In this document: in pieces, positions 1-6,806 of the stretch
Layout: each line of letters opens with the position of its first letter
Position numbering within the stretch: position 1 is the first letter of the stretch
Source of the DNA: JANNFX01 sp031380225
GTDB taxonomy: Bacteria; Pseudomonadota; Alphaproteobacteria; Rhizobiales; Hyphomicrobiaceae
Length of the DNA stretch: 14,912 bases
Assembly: GCA_031380225.1 (NCBI GenBank)
Contig: JANNFX010000053.1
Location: 1 to 14,912 of the forward strand
Direction: 5' to 3'
Made by a program: the position numbers and the translations under genes
Notes under the pieces: generated by a model
What the model saw: the letters and a program-made list of their open reading frames with translations, nothing else
Databases searched by the model: none
Told to the model about the DNA's origin: nothing

Positions 1-353
1 ACGTTGTAGCGCGGGCGGAAGCGCTTGATCAGATTGGCTTCGAGCAGCAGCGCTTGTGCCTCTGTGCCAACCGTGATGAATTCCATCGCGACGGTCGACG
101 CAATCATGCGCGCGATGCGATTGCTGTGGCCACTGGCGCGGGCGTAGTTCGAAACCCGTGCATTCAGATTGCGCGCCTTACCGACATAAATCACGTCACC
201 GGCTGCATCGAGCATCCGGTAGACACCAGGCTGCGAGGAGAGCGACTTGAGGTAGCCGGCTATTACGTCCGGTCCAGCCGGGCGCTGTACGGCTAATTCG
301 GCCTCAGTTTGGACCGCCGGTTTTTCGTCATCGCTAATATGATCGCTTATCAT
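1..353 (-). CDS. uvrC: UvrABC excinuclease subunit C, N-terminal part (runs off left edge)
   Basis: UvrC makes both incisions in nucleotide excision repair after UvrA/UvrB load on damage. The 117 visible codons on the minus strand contain the GIY-YIG nuclease domain: PGVYRMLDAAG followed by VIYVGKARNL (about residues 42-62), then the RVSNY and EFITVGTEAQALLLEANLIKRFRPRYNV segment typical of the family. The ATG at 353 is the only good start in frame. It gives an N-terminal extension of about 25 residues before the domain and has no clear Shine-Dalgarno. The gene lies 47 bp downstream of the eptA stop on the same strand, so the two may be co-transcribed. The rest, including the UvrB-binding and C-terminal nuclease domains, lies outside the window. 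Confidence 0.95.
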   Translation of the reverse strand, partial: MISDHISDDEKPAVQTEAELAVQRPAGPDVIAGYLKSLSSQPGVYRMLDAAGDVIYVGKARNLNARVSNYARASGHSNRIARMIASTVAMEFITVGTEAQALLLEANLIKRFRPRYN

Positions 354-400
354 GCGCCGAGCATTGGCCGGAGTCGTCTTTTCGTCAAGGTGGCTGCCAG

Positions 401-2020
401 CTACTTCCTGCATGTGGCAAAGATATCGAGTTTCTTGTCGTAGACTTTGGTGGTCACGTTGGTGATGCCGAGGACGGAATGGAAGAGGTTGTCGTGAGAG
501 TGGGGCTCCGTTGCACTCTTCTTGAGGCATGCCATATCGACGTCAGACTGTGCAGCATAGGTTGGCGACAGCCACATCACCATCGGCACATGGATCTGGA
601 AGACGGGCGCGATGGCATACGGCATGCCGTGCAGATAGATGCCATTTTCACCCAAACTCTCACCGTGATCAGAAACATACAGCATTGCGGCTGGTGTGCC
701 GCTGGCGTCGAGTTTTGCGAGTAACGCAATCAATTCGCCCAACACGTGATCGGAATAGAGAATGGTATTGTCGTAGGCGTTGACAATCTCTTCGGTCGTG
801 CAGCGGCTAAACTGGCTATGCTCGCAAACCGGCGTAAAGACGCGGAACTTCGGTGGTACGCGCTTGTAGTAGGACGGTCCGTGACTGCCCATCATATGCA
901 GCACAATCACGCCATCTTTGGTCTGCGCTTTGATTTTATCTTCGAGGCCTTCGAGCAAGAATTCGTCCGGGTTTTCGCCCAACTCGGTGAAGGCCTTGTT
1001 TTTGACATTGGTCAGTTCGTCTGTCGGAACGCGAAAGCAGATCGCCTTGCAGCCGGCTTGGTTCTCGCGCCAGGAAACGTCTAGACCGGCGCGCTTCAAG
1101 ATGTCGAGGAGCCCTTCCTGCGTGTAGCCTGCGTTCGGTGGTGAATTCTCACGGCCAAGGCCCGAGAACATGCACGGCAGAGATTGCGCGGTTGCCGTCC
1201 CGCATGACTTCACATTTGGAAAATTGATCAGCTCCGGTACCGCCTTGAGACGCGGATTGGTATCGCGAGTGTAGCCATTCAGCGAAAAATTGGCCGCCCG
1301 CGCGGTTTCTCCGATGACTAAGATTGTAACGGATTTCTTATGCGAAGCCGGAAGTGTTGCCCTGACGGCGTCGGTGCCAAATGGTTGAACAACAATCGGC
1401 GTCAGGCGAGCATTTTTCTTGATCAGTTTTCGGATGGCACTGGTCGCATTCGACGGTGCCAGCGACATCAGTAGTTGCGGATTCTCGCGGAATACCGATG
1501 TGAAGTTCATGAAAAATGGCATGAACATCGCGACTATAACAGCGGCTGCAATAAGTGCCCACTTCGTTTTGACGCGCACGTCGGCCCAGAAGCCGCGGTA
1601 GCCGATCTGTGCGCGCCAGACCAGATACGCCGGCAGAATTCCGAGCAGGCCAACGTAGGCAATGGCGCCCGGATTGACGAGATCGCGAACTTCTTCGGGG
1701 TTGGTTTGAATGGCGTTCTGAAGCATGTCGGCATCAATAACGACGCCGTATTCGCGCATGAAGTAAGAAATCGCAGCCGTTGCGGGCAACACAATCATCA
1801 GCAGCGGCTTGAACGTCCACTTGGTGCCGAGAATGGTGATCGCCAGATAAAACGCAGCCAGCGCGAGCACACCGGTTGCTGCTGAGAACAACCATTCATA
1901 GGTGTTGGCCGGAGCGACTGCCGCAAAAAAGCGCGACCAAAACGGTGTGTTCAAGACGAATGCGAGAAACGCCGACGCGATCAATGTCGCAATCTCAAGG
2001 GTGACAGGTCGCTTAAAAAT
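401..2020 (-). CDS. eptA: Lipid A phosphoethanolamine transferase (EptA/PmrC/MCR type)
   Basis: This inner-membrane enzyme moves phosphoethanolamine from phosphatidylethanolamine to lipid A, which lowers surface charge and polymyxin binding. The N-terminal third has about five membrane segments. The periplasmic sulfatase-fold domain shows the zinc-site Glu in GETAR (E238 with the start used here), the nucleophile Thr in CGTATAQSLPC (T277) between two cysteines, and the metal pair D451-H452 in VSDHGES. Paired cysteines (CKAIC, C...C near FTPVCEHSQFSRC) fit the family disulfides. The usual start codons give only a TTG at 1984 with weak ribosome-binding context. The frame stays open upstream to an ATT at 2020 that follows a perfect AAGGAG by 8 nt and restores a family-like N terminus (FKRPVTLEIATLIA). 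I prefer this 539-residue form, while 527 residues from TTG remains possible. The family call is firm, but whether the donor or acceptor is exactly lipid A is inferred. Confidence 0.9.
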   Translation of the reverse strand: MFKRPVTLEIATLIASAFLAFVLNTPFWSRFFAAVAPANTYEWLFSAATGVLALAAFYLAITILGTKWTFKPLLMIVLPATAAISYFMREYGVVIDADMLQNAIQTNPEEVRDLVNPGAIAYVGLLGILPAYLVWRAQIGYRGFWADVRVKTKWALIAAAVIVAMFMPFFMNFTSVFRENPQLLMSLAPSNATSAIRKLIKKNARLTPIVVQPFGTDAVRATLPASHKKSVTILVIGETARAANFSLNGYTRDTNPRLKAVPELINFPNVKSCGTATAQSLPCMFSGLGRENSPPNAGYTQEGLLDILKRAGLDVSWRENQAGCKAICFRVPTDELTNVKNKAFTELGENPDEFLLEGLEDKIKAQTKDGVIVLHMMGSHGPSYYKRVPPKFRVFTPVCEHSQFSRCTTEEIVNAYDNTILYSDHVLGELIALLAKLDASGTPAAMLYVSDHGESLGENGIYLHGMPYAIAPVFQIHVPMVMWLSPTYAAQSDVDMACLKKSATEPHSHDNLFHSVLGITNVTTKVYDKKLDIFATCRK

Positions 2021-2028
2021 CGGTGTTA

Positions 2029-2034
2029 CTCCTT
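2029..2034 (-). promoter_or_regulatory. Strong Shine-Dalgarno that decides the eptA start
   Basis: The minus strand reads AAGGAG here, followed by 8 nt (TAACACCG) and then ATT at 2020-2018, in frame with the whole transferase. It is among the best Shine-Dalgarno matches in the window. No ATG, GTG or TTG of the eptA frame lies at a suitable distance from it, which points to ATT initiation or to a recent ATG-to-ATT change. Confidence 0.7.
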
Positions 2035-2202
2035 GAAGTGGTGAATTCCATGTCTTGCGGTTCTCGCACGCTTTTACTCAATAAACAGAGCCCTTGCTAT
2101 GACCTGATTGTCCGCTCCGTTGTCAGGCATAGGGCAGCAACCAAGCAACGTTGTCGCGGACGCGACCTGCAGCAGCCCGCGAGCTCATCGCTCCGGAGAT
2201 AC

Positions 2203-2246
2203 CAAGTCCCGTCATCCCCGCCGTCGGGCGGGGATGACGGGACTTG
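2203..2246. repeat. Perfect 20-bp inverted repeat with 4-nt loop
   Basis: The left arm CAAGTCCCGTCATCCCCGCC (2203-2222) pairs without a mismatch with 2227-2246, around the loop GTCG. The arms contain GTCATCCC, which is also the head of the two REP-like elements downstream, so this is probably another member of the same dispersed palindrome group. It would form a very stable hairpin in either transcript. It lacks a U-run, so it is not a classical terminator. Confidence 0.85.
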
Positions 2247-2350
2247 AGAGGGCGGTTCAAGTCCCGACAAATTTGATCAGGGAACACGTCGCCGAATGCA
2301 AGTGCAGAGCATTCGGCACATGTCCCAACGTACGCCAGCCCACCCACAAT

Positions 2351-2378
2351 TGTCATCCCGGGGCTTGTCCCCGGGACC
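2351..2378 (+). repeat. REP-like palindromic element, copy A
   Basis: The element begins TGTCATCCC and ends GGGACC. Its 8-bp arms TCCCGGGG (2356-2363) and CCCCGGGA (2369-2376) enclose the loop CTTGT. A second copy lies in reverse orientation at 2462-2489 and matches at 24 of 28 positions. Elements of this form are common between genes in Bradyrhizobium-type genomes; that comparison is from memory. Confidence 0.75.
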
Positions 2379-2461
2379 CATTTAGCAGAGCAGTGTGAAG
2401 TGAAAATTTCTGCGTGGCTGTGTCAGCGCATTCAACAACTTTCTGTGCCCGTTGAACCATA

Positions 2462-2489
2462 GGTCCCGGCAACAAGTGCCGGGATGACA
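2462..2489 (-). repeat. REP-like palindromic element, copy B, inverted to copy A
   Basis: Read on the minus strand it starts TGTCATCCC, has arms TCCCGGCA and TGCCGGGA and the same loop CTTGT, and ends GGGACC. All four differences from copy A lie in the stem as two compensated base pairs, so pairing is kept. It lies 25 bp downstream of the proB stop, and with copy A it forms an inverted pair around 83 bp, a REPIN-like layout. Confidence 0.75.
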
Positions 2490-2514
2490 GCGGTGGCCTT
2501 GCCGGCAATCTCTC

Positions 2515-3669
2515 CTACGACTTACTCAACGCCATGTCGTCGCGATGGACTAGTGTCGAGCGGCCGTCGAAGCCGAGAATGGCGGCGATCTCACTCGAAC
2601 GTTTACCGATAATGCGCTGCGCGTCTTCATGTCCATAGGCGACGAGGCCACGGCCCAATTCACGGCCGTCAGCTGAACGGATAATGACGGCATCGCCGCG
2701 GTCGAAATCGCCTTCGACGCGTTTCACACCGGCCGGCAGCAAACTTTTGCCGGCGATCAATGCCTTTTCGGCGCCGTCATCAATGATCAACACGCCCGCG
2801 GGCTCAAGCTGTCCAGCAATCCAGCGCTTCTTGGCTGTCACTGGATCGGAGCTGGCGAGGAACCACGTCACCTTGGCGCCTGCAGCGATCGCGGCCAGAG
2901 GGTTCATGATCGTTCCGGTTGTGATGACCATGTTGGTGCCCGCACTGAGCGCAATTTTTCCAGCTTCGACTTTGGTGCGCATGCCACCTTTGGAAAGTTC
3001 GGTTCCGGCATCGCCGGCCATCGCAACGATCTCCGGCGTGATCGCAGTTACAACCGGAATGTGTTTGGCATTGGGGTCGATCTGCGGCGGCGCAGTATAA
3101 AGGCCGTCGATGTCCGACAGCAGTACAAGGGTGTCCGCTGAGATCATGGACGCAACGCGCGCCGACAATCGGTCATTGTCGCCGTAACGGATTTCAGCCG
3201 TTGCAACAGTATCGTTTTCGTTGACGACCGGGATCGCCTTCAATGCCAGCAGCGTTTCGATGGTATTGCGCGCATTGAGATAACGGCGGCGCTCTTCGGT
3301 ATCGCCGAGCGTCAACAGAATTTGCGCGGCAAGCAGCCCGCGTGCCTGCGCCATTTCTTGATAGGCATGGGCAAGAGAGATTTGACCGACCGCGGCTGCG
3401 GCTTGGCTTTGCTCAAGTTCAAGCGCGCCTTTCGGCAGCTTCAAGCGATGCCGCCCAAGTGCAATGCTTCCTGACGAGACTAGGATCACGTCTTTGCCGG
3501 ATTTTGCCAGCGCCGCGACATCATCCATCAACGAGTTGAGCCAATCCGTCTTGAGCGCACCTGTGGCGCGTTCTGCCAGCAACGCTGAGCCGATTTTAAC
3601 GACGATGCGTTTGGCCTTCGCCCACTCGGGGCGGGCGGACAGTTTGGATTTTTCGGCGCCAGGCGTCAT
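2515..3669 (-). CDS. proB: Glutamate 5-kinase
   Basis: ProB phosphorylates glutamate to glutamyl-5-phosphate, the first and feedback-controlled step of proline synthesis, in the cytoplasm. The amino-acid kinase domain is plain: IVVKIGSALL near residue 22, VILVSSGSIALGR (about 61-73), VVNENDTVATAEIRYGDNDRLSARVA (about 149-174) and ELSKGGMRTKVEAGKIA (about 224-240). The C-terminal region from about residue 285 fits a PUA domain (RGDAVIIRSADGRELGRGLVAYG). At 384 residues it is some 17 longer than the E. coli enzyme, the excess being an N-terminal extension before AKRIVVKIG. The ATG at 3669 has only weak ribosome-binding context. It follows the small membrane-protein gene by 34 bp and probably belongs to the obgE transcript. 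The partner gene proA, often adjacent, is not next to it. Confidence 0.96.
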   Translation of the reverse strand: MTPGAEKSKLSARPEWAKAKRIVVKIGSALLAERATGALKTDWLNSLMDDVAALAKSGKDVILVSSGSIALGRHRLKLPKGALELEQSQAAAAVGQISLAHAYQEMAQARGLLAAQILLTLGDTEERRRYLNARNTIETLLALKAIPVVNENDTVATAEIRYGDNDRLSARVASMISADTLVLLSDIDGLYTAPPQIDPNAKHIPVVTAITPEIVAMAGDAGTELSKGGMRTKVEAGKIALSAGTNMVITTGTIMNPLAAIAAGAKVTWFLASSDPVTAKKRWIAGQLEPAGVLIIDDGAEKALIAGKSLLPAGVKRVEGDFDRGDAVIIRSADGRELGRGLVAYGHEDAQRIIGKRSSEIAAILGFDGRSTLVHRDDMALSKS

Positions 3670-3703
3670 TGGGAGTCCAAGTCAATTGGCCGGAAGCGCC
3701 GGG

Positions 3704-3955
3704 CTAAACAGACGTTTTGTCATTCTGAGGCGATTTTCCACCGCGCCACCATGCTGCAATTTTCTGCCGTAACAGACGCACGCGCGGGATGTCATAGGAC
3801 AGCACCGCGACGCCGAGCGGGACCATCCAAAAGCCGAGGATCGGCAGGAAGCCGAGAAACCCAAACAGGATAAGCAAGATGCCGATGGCGATCCGCGCCG
3901 GCGCCCAGTCTGGCAACGTCCACGAATACGAACCGATTCTAATGATGCGGGACAC
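3704..3955 (-). CDS. Small membrane protein of unknown function between obgE and proB
   Basis: This is an 83-residue protein from a GTG at 3955, with an AGAGGGA ribosome-binding stretch a few bases before it and 16 bp after the obgE stop. An in-frame ATG at 4042 would overlap the end of obgE by 71 bp and is less likely. The protein has a long hydrophobic core (about residues 20-53, RIAIGILLILFGFLGFLPIL then FWMVPLGVAVLSY), enough for one long or two short membrane spans. It is followed by an arginine/lysine-rich tail (RVRLLRQKIAAWWRGGK) that should lie in the cytoplasm. I recognise no catalytic motif. Its place in the obgE-proB unit, an arrangement I recall from related Hyphomicrobiales, supports it as a real gene, but its role is unknown. 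Confidence 0.8.
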   Translation of the reverse strand: MSRIIRIGSYSWTLPDWAPARIAIGILLILFGFLGFLPILGFWMVPLGVAVLSYDIPRVRLLRQKIAAWWRGGKSPQNDKTSV

Positions 3956-3971
3956 GAGCGCTTTCCCTCTG

Positions 3972-5012
3972 TTACGGCCGCCATGGTTTGGCAGGCTCGG
4001 CAGTTGCTGCGGCTTCTTTGGTTTCAATGCGGCCAATTTCACGCGTCAAAGCAAACAACGCTTCCTTCATACCAAGACCTGAAACGGCAGACAGGATCAA
4101 TGGCTTTTTCTTGGCGGCTTTCTTCAGTGCTTCGGCTTTTTCGTTGATAGTATCCTCATCGAGGGCGTCGCATTTTGAGAGCGCGACCAGTTCCTTCTTG
4201 CCTGCAAGCTCGCCGCTATAGGCGCGAATTTCGTTACGGACCGTCTTGTATGCTTCGGCGACGTCGTCCTCGGTCGCGTCGACGAGATGCAACAATACGC
4301 GGCAACGCTCGACATGGCCGAGGAACTTGTCGCCGAGACCGAGGCCTTCATGAGCGCCTTCGATCAATCCGGGAATATCGGCTAATACGAATTCGGATTC
4401 GCCGGCCCTGACGACGCCAAGGTTGGGATGCAGCGTCGTAAACGGGTAATTGGCGATCTTCGGCTTGGCAGCGGAAACAGCCGCCAGAAATGTTGACTTG
4501 CCGGCATTGGGCAAGCCGACTAATCCGGCGTCGGCGATCAATTTCAACTGCAGCCAGATCACTTGCTCTTCGCAAATTTGCCCTGGATTGGAATGGGTCG
4601 GAGCACGATTGCTTGGGCTTTTGAAATGCGCGTTTCCAAATCCGCCGTTGCCACCTTTCAAGAGCAGCAAGCGTTGGCCAACTTCGGTCAGGTCGGCAAT
4701 CAGCGTGACTTGATCTTCCGCGAGCACTGAGGTGCCTGGTGGCACTTTGAGAATCAGATCGTCGCCATTGGCGCCAGCACGGTTTTGGCCGGCGCCGTCG
4801 GTGCCCTTGTCGGCCCGGAAATGCTGCATGTAGCGGAAGTCAATCAATGTGTTGAGATTGGCGACGCATTCGACAATCACGCTGCCGCCGCGGCCGCCGT
4901 CGCCGCCGTCAGGTCCGCCGAACTCGATGAACTTCTCGCGCCGGAAACCGATACAGCCATTGCCGCCGTCTCCGGCCTTGATGTTAATTTTTGCAACGTC
5001 GAGGAATTTCAT
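3972..5012 (-). CDS. obgE: Obg-family GTPase, 50S ribosome assembly
   Basis: ObgE/CgtA is an essential GTPase that binds the 50S subunit and takes part in ribosome maturation and stress control. In the 346-residue product, residues 1-158 form the glycine-rich Obg fold (GDGGNGCIGFRREKF, GGPDGGDGGRGGS, GGNGGFGN). The G domain follows: P-loop GLPNAGKS (166-173), switch with YPFTTLHPNLG, DIPGLIEGA (212-220), an SKCD form of NKxD (279-282), and SAVSG (308-312). The tail is short and alanine-rich, and there is no long acidic C-terminal extension. The start at 5012 is set by GGAG 9 nt upstream and by the conserved MKFLDVAKI. Its ATG overlaps the stop of the acetyltransferase gene as ATGA, which suggests translational coupling. 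Confidence 0.97.
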   Translation of the reverse strand: MKFLDVAKINIKAGDGGNGCIGFRREKFIEFGGPDGGDGGRGGSVIVECVANLNTLIDFRYMQHFRADKGTDGAGQNRAGANGDDLILKVPPGTSVLAEDQVTLIADLTEVGQRLLLLKGGNGGFGNAHFKSPSNRAPTHSNPGQICEEQVIWLQLKLIADAGLVGLPNAGKSTFLAAVSAAKPKIANYPFTTLHPNLGVVRAGESEFVLADIPGLIEGAHEGLGLGDKFLGHVERCRVLLHLVDATEDDVAEAYKTVRNEIRAYSGELAGKKELVALSKCDALDEDTINEKAEALKKAAKKKPLILSAVSGLGMKEALFALTREIGRIETKEAAATAEPAKPWRP

Positions 5013-5539
5013 GCGGCTCGTCTCCAAAGGAAAGCGAGGGCGGGCCGTCGCAGTTGATAGCGTTCAGTTGCAATATCGCAGAGGCGCGCGTCGCAATAAG
5101 CTTGGCACGTGCCGGCCGGCTTGAAGCCGAGTTTTTGAATGACCCGGCGTGACGCATCGTTGTCGACAAAGTGGCAGCACCACAGTGAAGCCAATCCGGC
5201 ATTGGTAAAGCAATAGCGGATCAAGCCGCGCGTAGCCTCAGTTGCGAAGCCTTGTCCCCACCATGGTTTGCCGATCCAATAGCCGATTTCAGTTTCGCCG
5301 TTGTCATTCGGAAAGTAACCGGCACAGCCAATCAATTCGCCGTTCCACTCGATGCCGCGCACGAAATCGTTCTCGGAATGGTTGGCAATCCAGTCGGTGG
5401 CTAATGTGGCATCGTACGGATAGGGAATGCGTGCCGTCATCGACGCGATGTCCCAGTCGCCTGCCAGCTCGGCCACACGCCCGGCGTCGCTCGCTTCGAG
5501 CGGGCGCAATATCAACCTTTTGGTTCGAATGATCGTCAT
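5009..5539 (-). CDS. GNAT N-acetyltransferase, RimJ/RimL-like
   Basis: This is a 176-residue protein of the Acetyltransf_3 group, which transfers acetyl from acetyl-CoA to an amine, often a protein N terminus or a small amine. It opens with the standard MTIIRTKRLILRPL strand. The acetyl-CoA loop is GYWIGKPWWGQGFATEA (about 86-102, with the Gln/Gly-x-Gly motif), and NDASRRVIQKLGF (about 127-139) is the second signature. The substrate cannot be told from sequence. The ATG at 5539 fits the family start, and an upstream in-frame start at 5599 would add 20 residues without domain logic. No Shine-Dalgarno precedes 5539; a TATAGA lies 9 nt before it. An acetyltransferase before obgE is, from memory, usual in related genomes, there preceded by rplU-rpmA rather than pheS. 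Confidence 0.88.
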   Translation of the reverse strand: MTIIRTKRLILRPLEASDAGRVAELAGDWDIASMTARIPYPYDATLATDWIANHSENDFVRGIEWNGELIGCAGYFPNDNGETEIGYWIGKPWWGQGFATEATRGLIRYCFTNAGLASLWCCHFVDNDASRRVIQKLGFKPAGTCQAYCDARLCDIATERYQLRRPALAFLWRRAA

Positions 5540-5633
5540 AGTGCGTGTTCTATACTGGATTTGACGGGCAGCAAGTGGAGCAACCGGTTGTGGTTTCAAA
5601 AAGCCTTTTACCGCGGCAAGCTGCTAGTCAAAC

Positions 5634-6716
5634 TTACCCCGATAACCCGCCGCCCATGGTTGGGACGTCGAGGACCGAGAAGCCGTAGTGGCGCAGCCAG
5701 CGCAGGTCGGCGGCGAAAAATGCTCTAAGATCCGGGATGCCGTACTTCAACATTGCCAGCCGGTCGAGGCCCATGCCGAACGCGAAACCCTGATACTTGT
5801 CAGGATCAAGCCCGCAATTGCGGATCACGTTCGGATGCACCATTCCGCAGCCCAGAATTTCCAGCCACTCGCCCGGCTTGCCGATCGCGGCCTTGTCGAT
5901 ATCAACTTCCATCGACGGCTCGGTGAACGGGAAGTGCGAGGCGCGGAACCGCATTTTGACTTCATCGACTTCGAAAAAGGCTTTGCAGAATTCCTCCAGC
6001 ACCCACTTCAAGTGCCCCATGTGGGTGGTCTCGTCGATGACCAAGCCTTCGATCTGGTGGAACATCGGTGTGTGCGTTTGATCGCTGTCGCAGCGATAGA
6101 CGCGGCCCGGCGCGATAATGCGGATCGGCGGCTTGGTTGTCGACATGGTCCGGATCTGCACCGGTGACGTGTGGGTGCGCAGCAGTAGCCGTGTGCCGTC
6201 TGCTTTCGGCGTGAAATAGAACGTGTCGTGATCCTGGCGAGCCGGGTGGTCAGCCGGGATGTTGAGTTTGTCGAAGTTCATCGCATCGGTTTCGATGTCC
6301 GGACCTTCGGCGACCGAGAAACCCATATCGGCAAAGATTTCGACGCATTCGTCGAAGACCTGACTGACGGGATGAATACGGCCTTGTGCTTCTGGGCCAG
6401 ACCTGACTGGCAGCGTCACGTCTGCGCGTTCGGCGAGTCGGTCAGCAAGCGCTGATTTTTCCAGCTCGGCTTTGCGGGCGTCGAGCGCCTCACTGATTTT
6501 GTTCTTGATTCCGTTGACGGCAGCGCCGAACGCCTTGCGTTCGTCCTGCGGCAGCGAGCCGAGCGTTGCCAACAGTTCCGAAACGCGGCCCTTCTTGCCA
6601 AGAGCAGCGACGCGCACCTCGTCGAGCGCGGCTAGCGTCGTGGCGGCAGCGGCTTCGCGGATAAGGTCAGCTTCAATTGTGCCGAGGTCAGCAGTTTTTG
6701 GCGCCGCGGTTGTCAT
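5634..6716 (-). CDS. pheS: Phenylalanyl-tRNA synthetase alpha subunit
   Basis: PheS is the catalytic subunit of the alpha2-beta2 enzyme that charges tRNA-Phe. The 360-residue product has the N-terminal coiled-coil tRNA-binding arm (about 1-90) and then the class II core: HPVSQVFDECVEIFADMGF with GPDIETDAMNFDKLN, LLRTHTSPVQIR (about 178-189), motif 2 GRVYRCDSDQTHTPMFHQIEG (204-224) and motif 3 FGMGLDRLAMLKYGI (313-327). The ATG at 6716 is chosen because GGAG lies 9 nt upstream and the length is normal. An ATG at 6731 would add 5 residues. A terminator-like hairpin ends just before the ribosome-binding site. The beta-subunit gene pheT, normally the next gene, is absent; an acetyltransferase follows instead. 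Confidence 0.97.
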   Translation of the reverse strand: MTTAAPKTADLGTIEADLIREAAAATTLAALDEVRVAALGKKGRVSELLATLGSLPQDERKAFGAAVNGIKNKISEALDARKAELEKSALADRLAERADVTLPVRSGPEAQGRIHPVSQVFDECVEIFADMGFSVAEGPDIETDAMNFDKLNIPADHPARQDHDTFYFTPKADGTRLLLRTHTSPVQIRTMSTTKPPIRIIAPGRVYRCDSDQTHTPMFHQIEGLVIDETTHMGHLKWVLEEFCKAFFEVDEVKMRFRASHFPFTEPSMEVDIDKAAIGKPGEWLEILGCGMVHPNVIRNCGLDPDKYQGFAFGMGLDRLAMLKYGIPDLRAFFAADLRWLRHYGFSVLDVPTMGGGLSG

Positions 6717-6737
6717 GCGGTCGTGCTCCATCGTTAA

Positions 6738-6773
6738 AAGCAAAAAGCTCCGGGCATCGGTGACGCCCAGAGC
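6738..6773 (-). terminator. Intrinsic terminator or attenuator between rplT and pheS
   Basis: On the minus strand GCTCTGGGC (6773-6765) pairs with GCCCGGAGC (6755-6747) around a 9-nt loop, a 9-bp stem with one G-U pair. The sequence TTTTTGCTTTT follows immediately. The U-tract ends about 20 nt before the pheS start, and the pheS ribosome-binding site follows it. It could partly stop rpmI-rplT transcription, or work as an attenuator for pheS. I see no Phe-rich leader peptide. Confidence 0.7.
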
Positions 6774-6806
6774 ACAGGTCTCGCGACTGGAATTGCGAGC
6801 CGGCGA

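Larger units (their letters stand above)
2021..2514. other. Gene-free spacer between eptA and proB, rich in palindromes
   Basis: No reading frame here has a coding look; the short frames of up to about 96 codons have low-complexity, arginine/proline-rich translations that come from the repeats. The stretch holds one 44-bp perfect palindrome (2203-2246) and two inverted REP-like elements (2351-2378 and 2462-2489). It must also contain the eptA promoter, but I see no clear -35/-10 pair. The palindromes may end proB transcription arriving from the right, though none has a U-tract. Confidence 0.7.

Noticed and set aside
54..296. 80-codon plus-strand frame at the left edge
   Set aside because: It is antisense to the GIY-YIG domain of uvrC, which is unmistakable on the minus strand.
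5688..6167. 159-codon plus-strand frame
   Set aside because: It is antisense to the conserved catalytic motifs of pheS and has no family resemblance; high GC keeps the antisense frame open.
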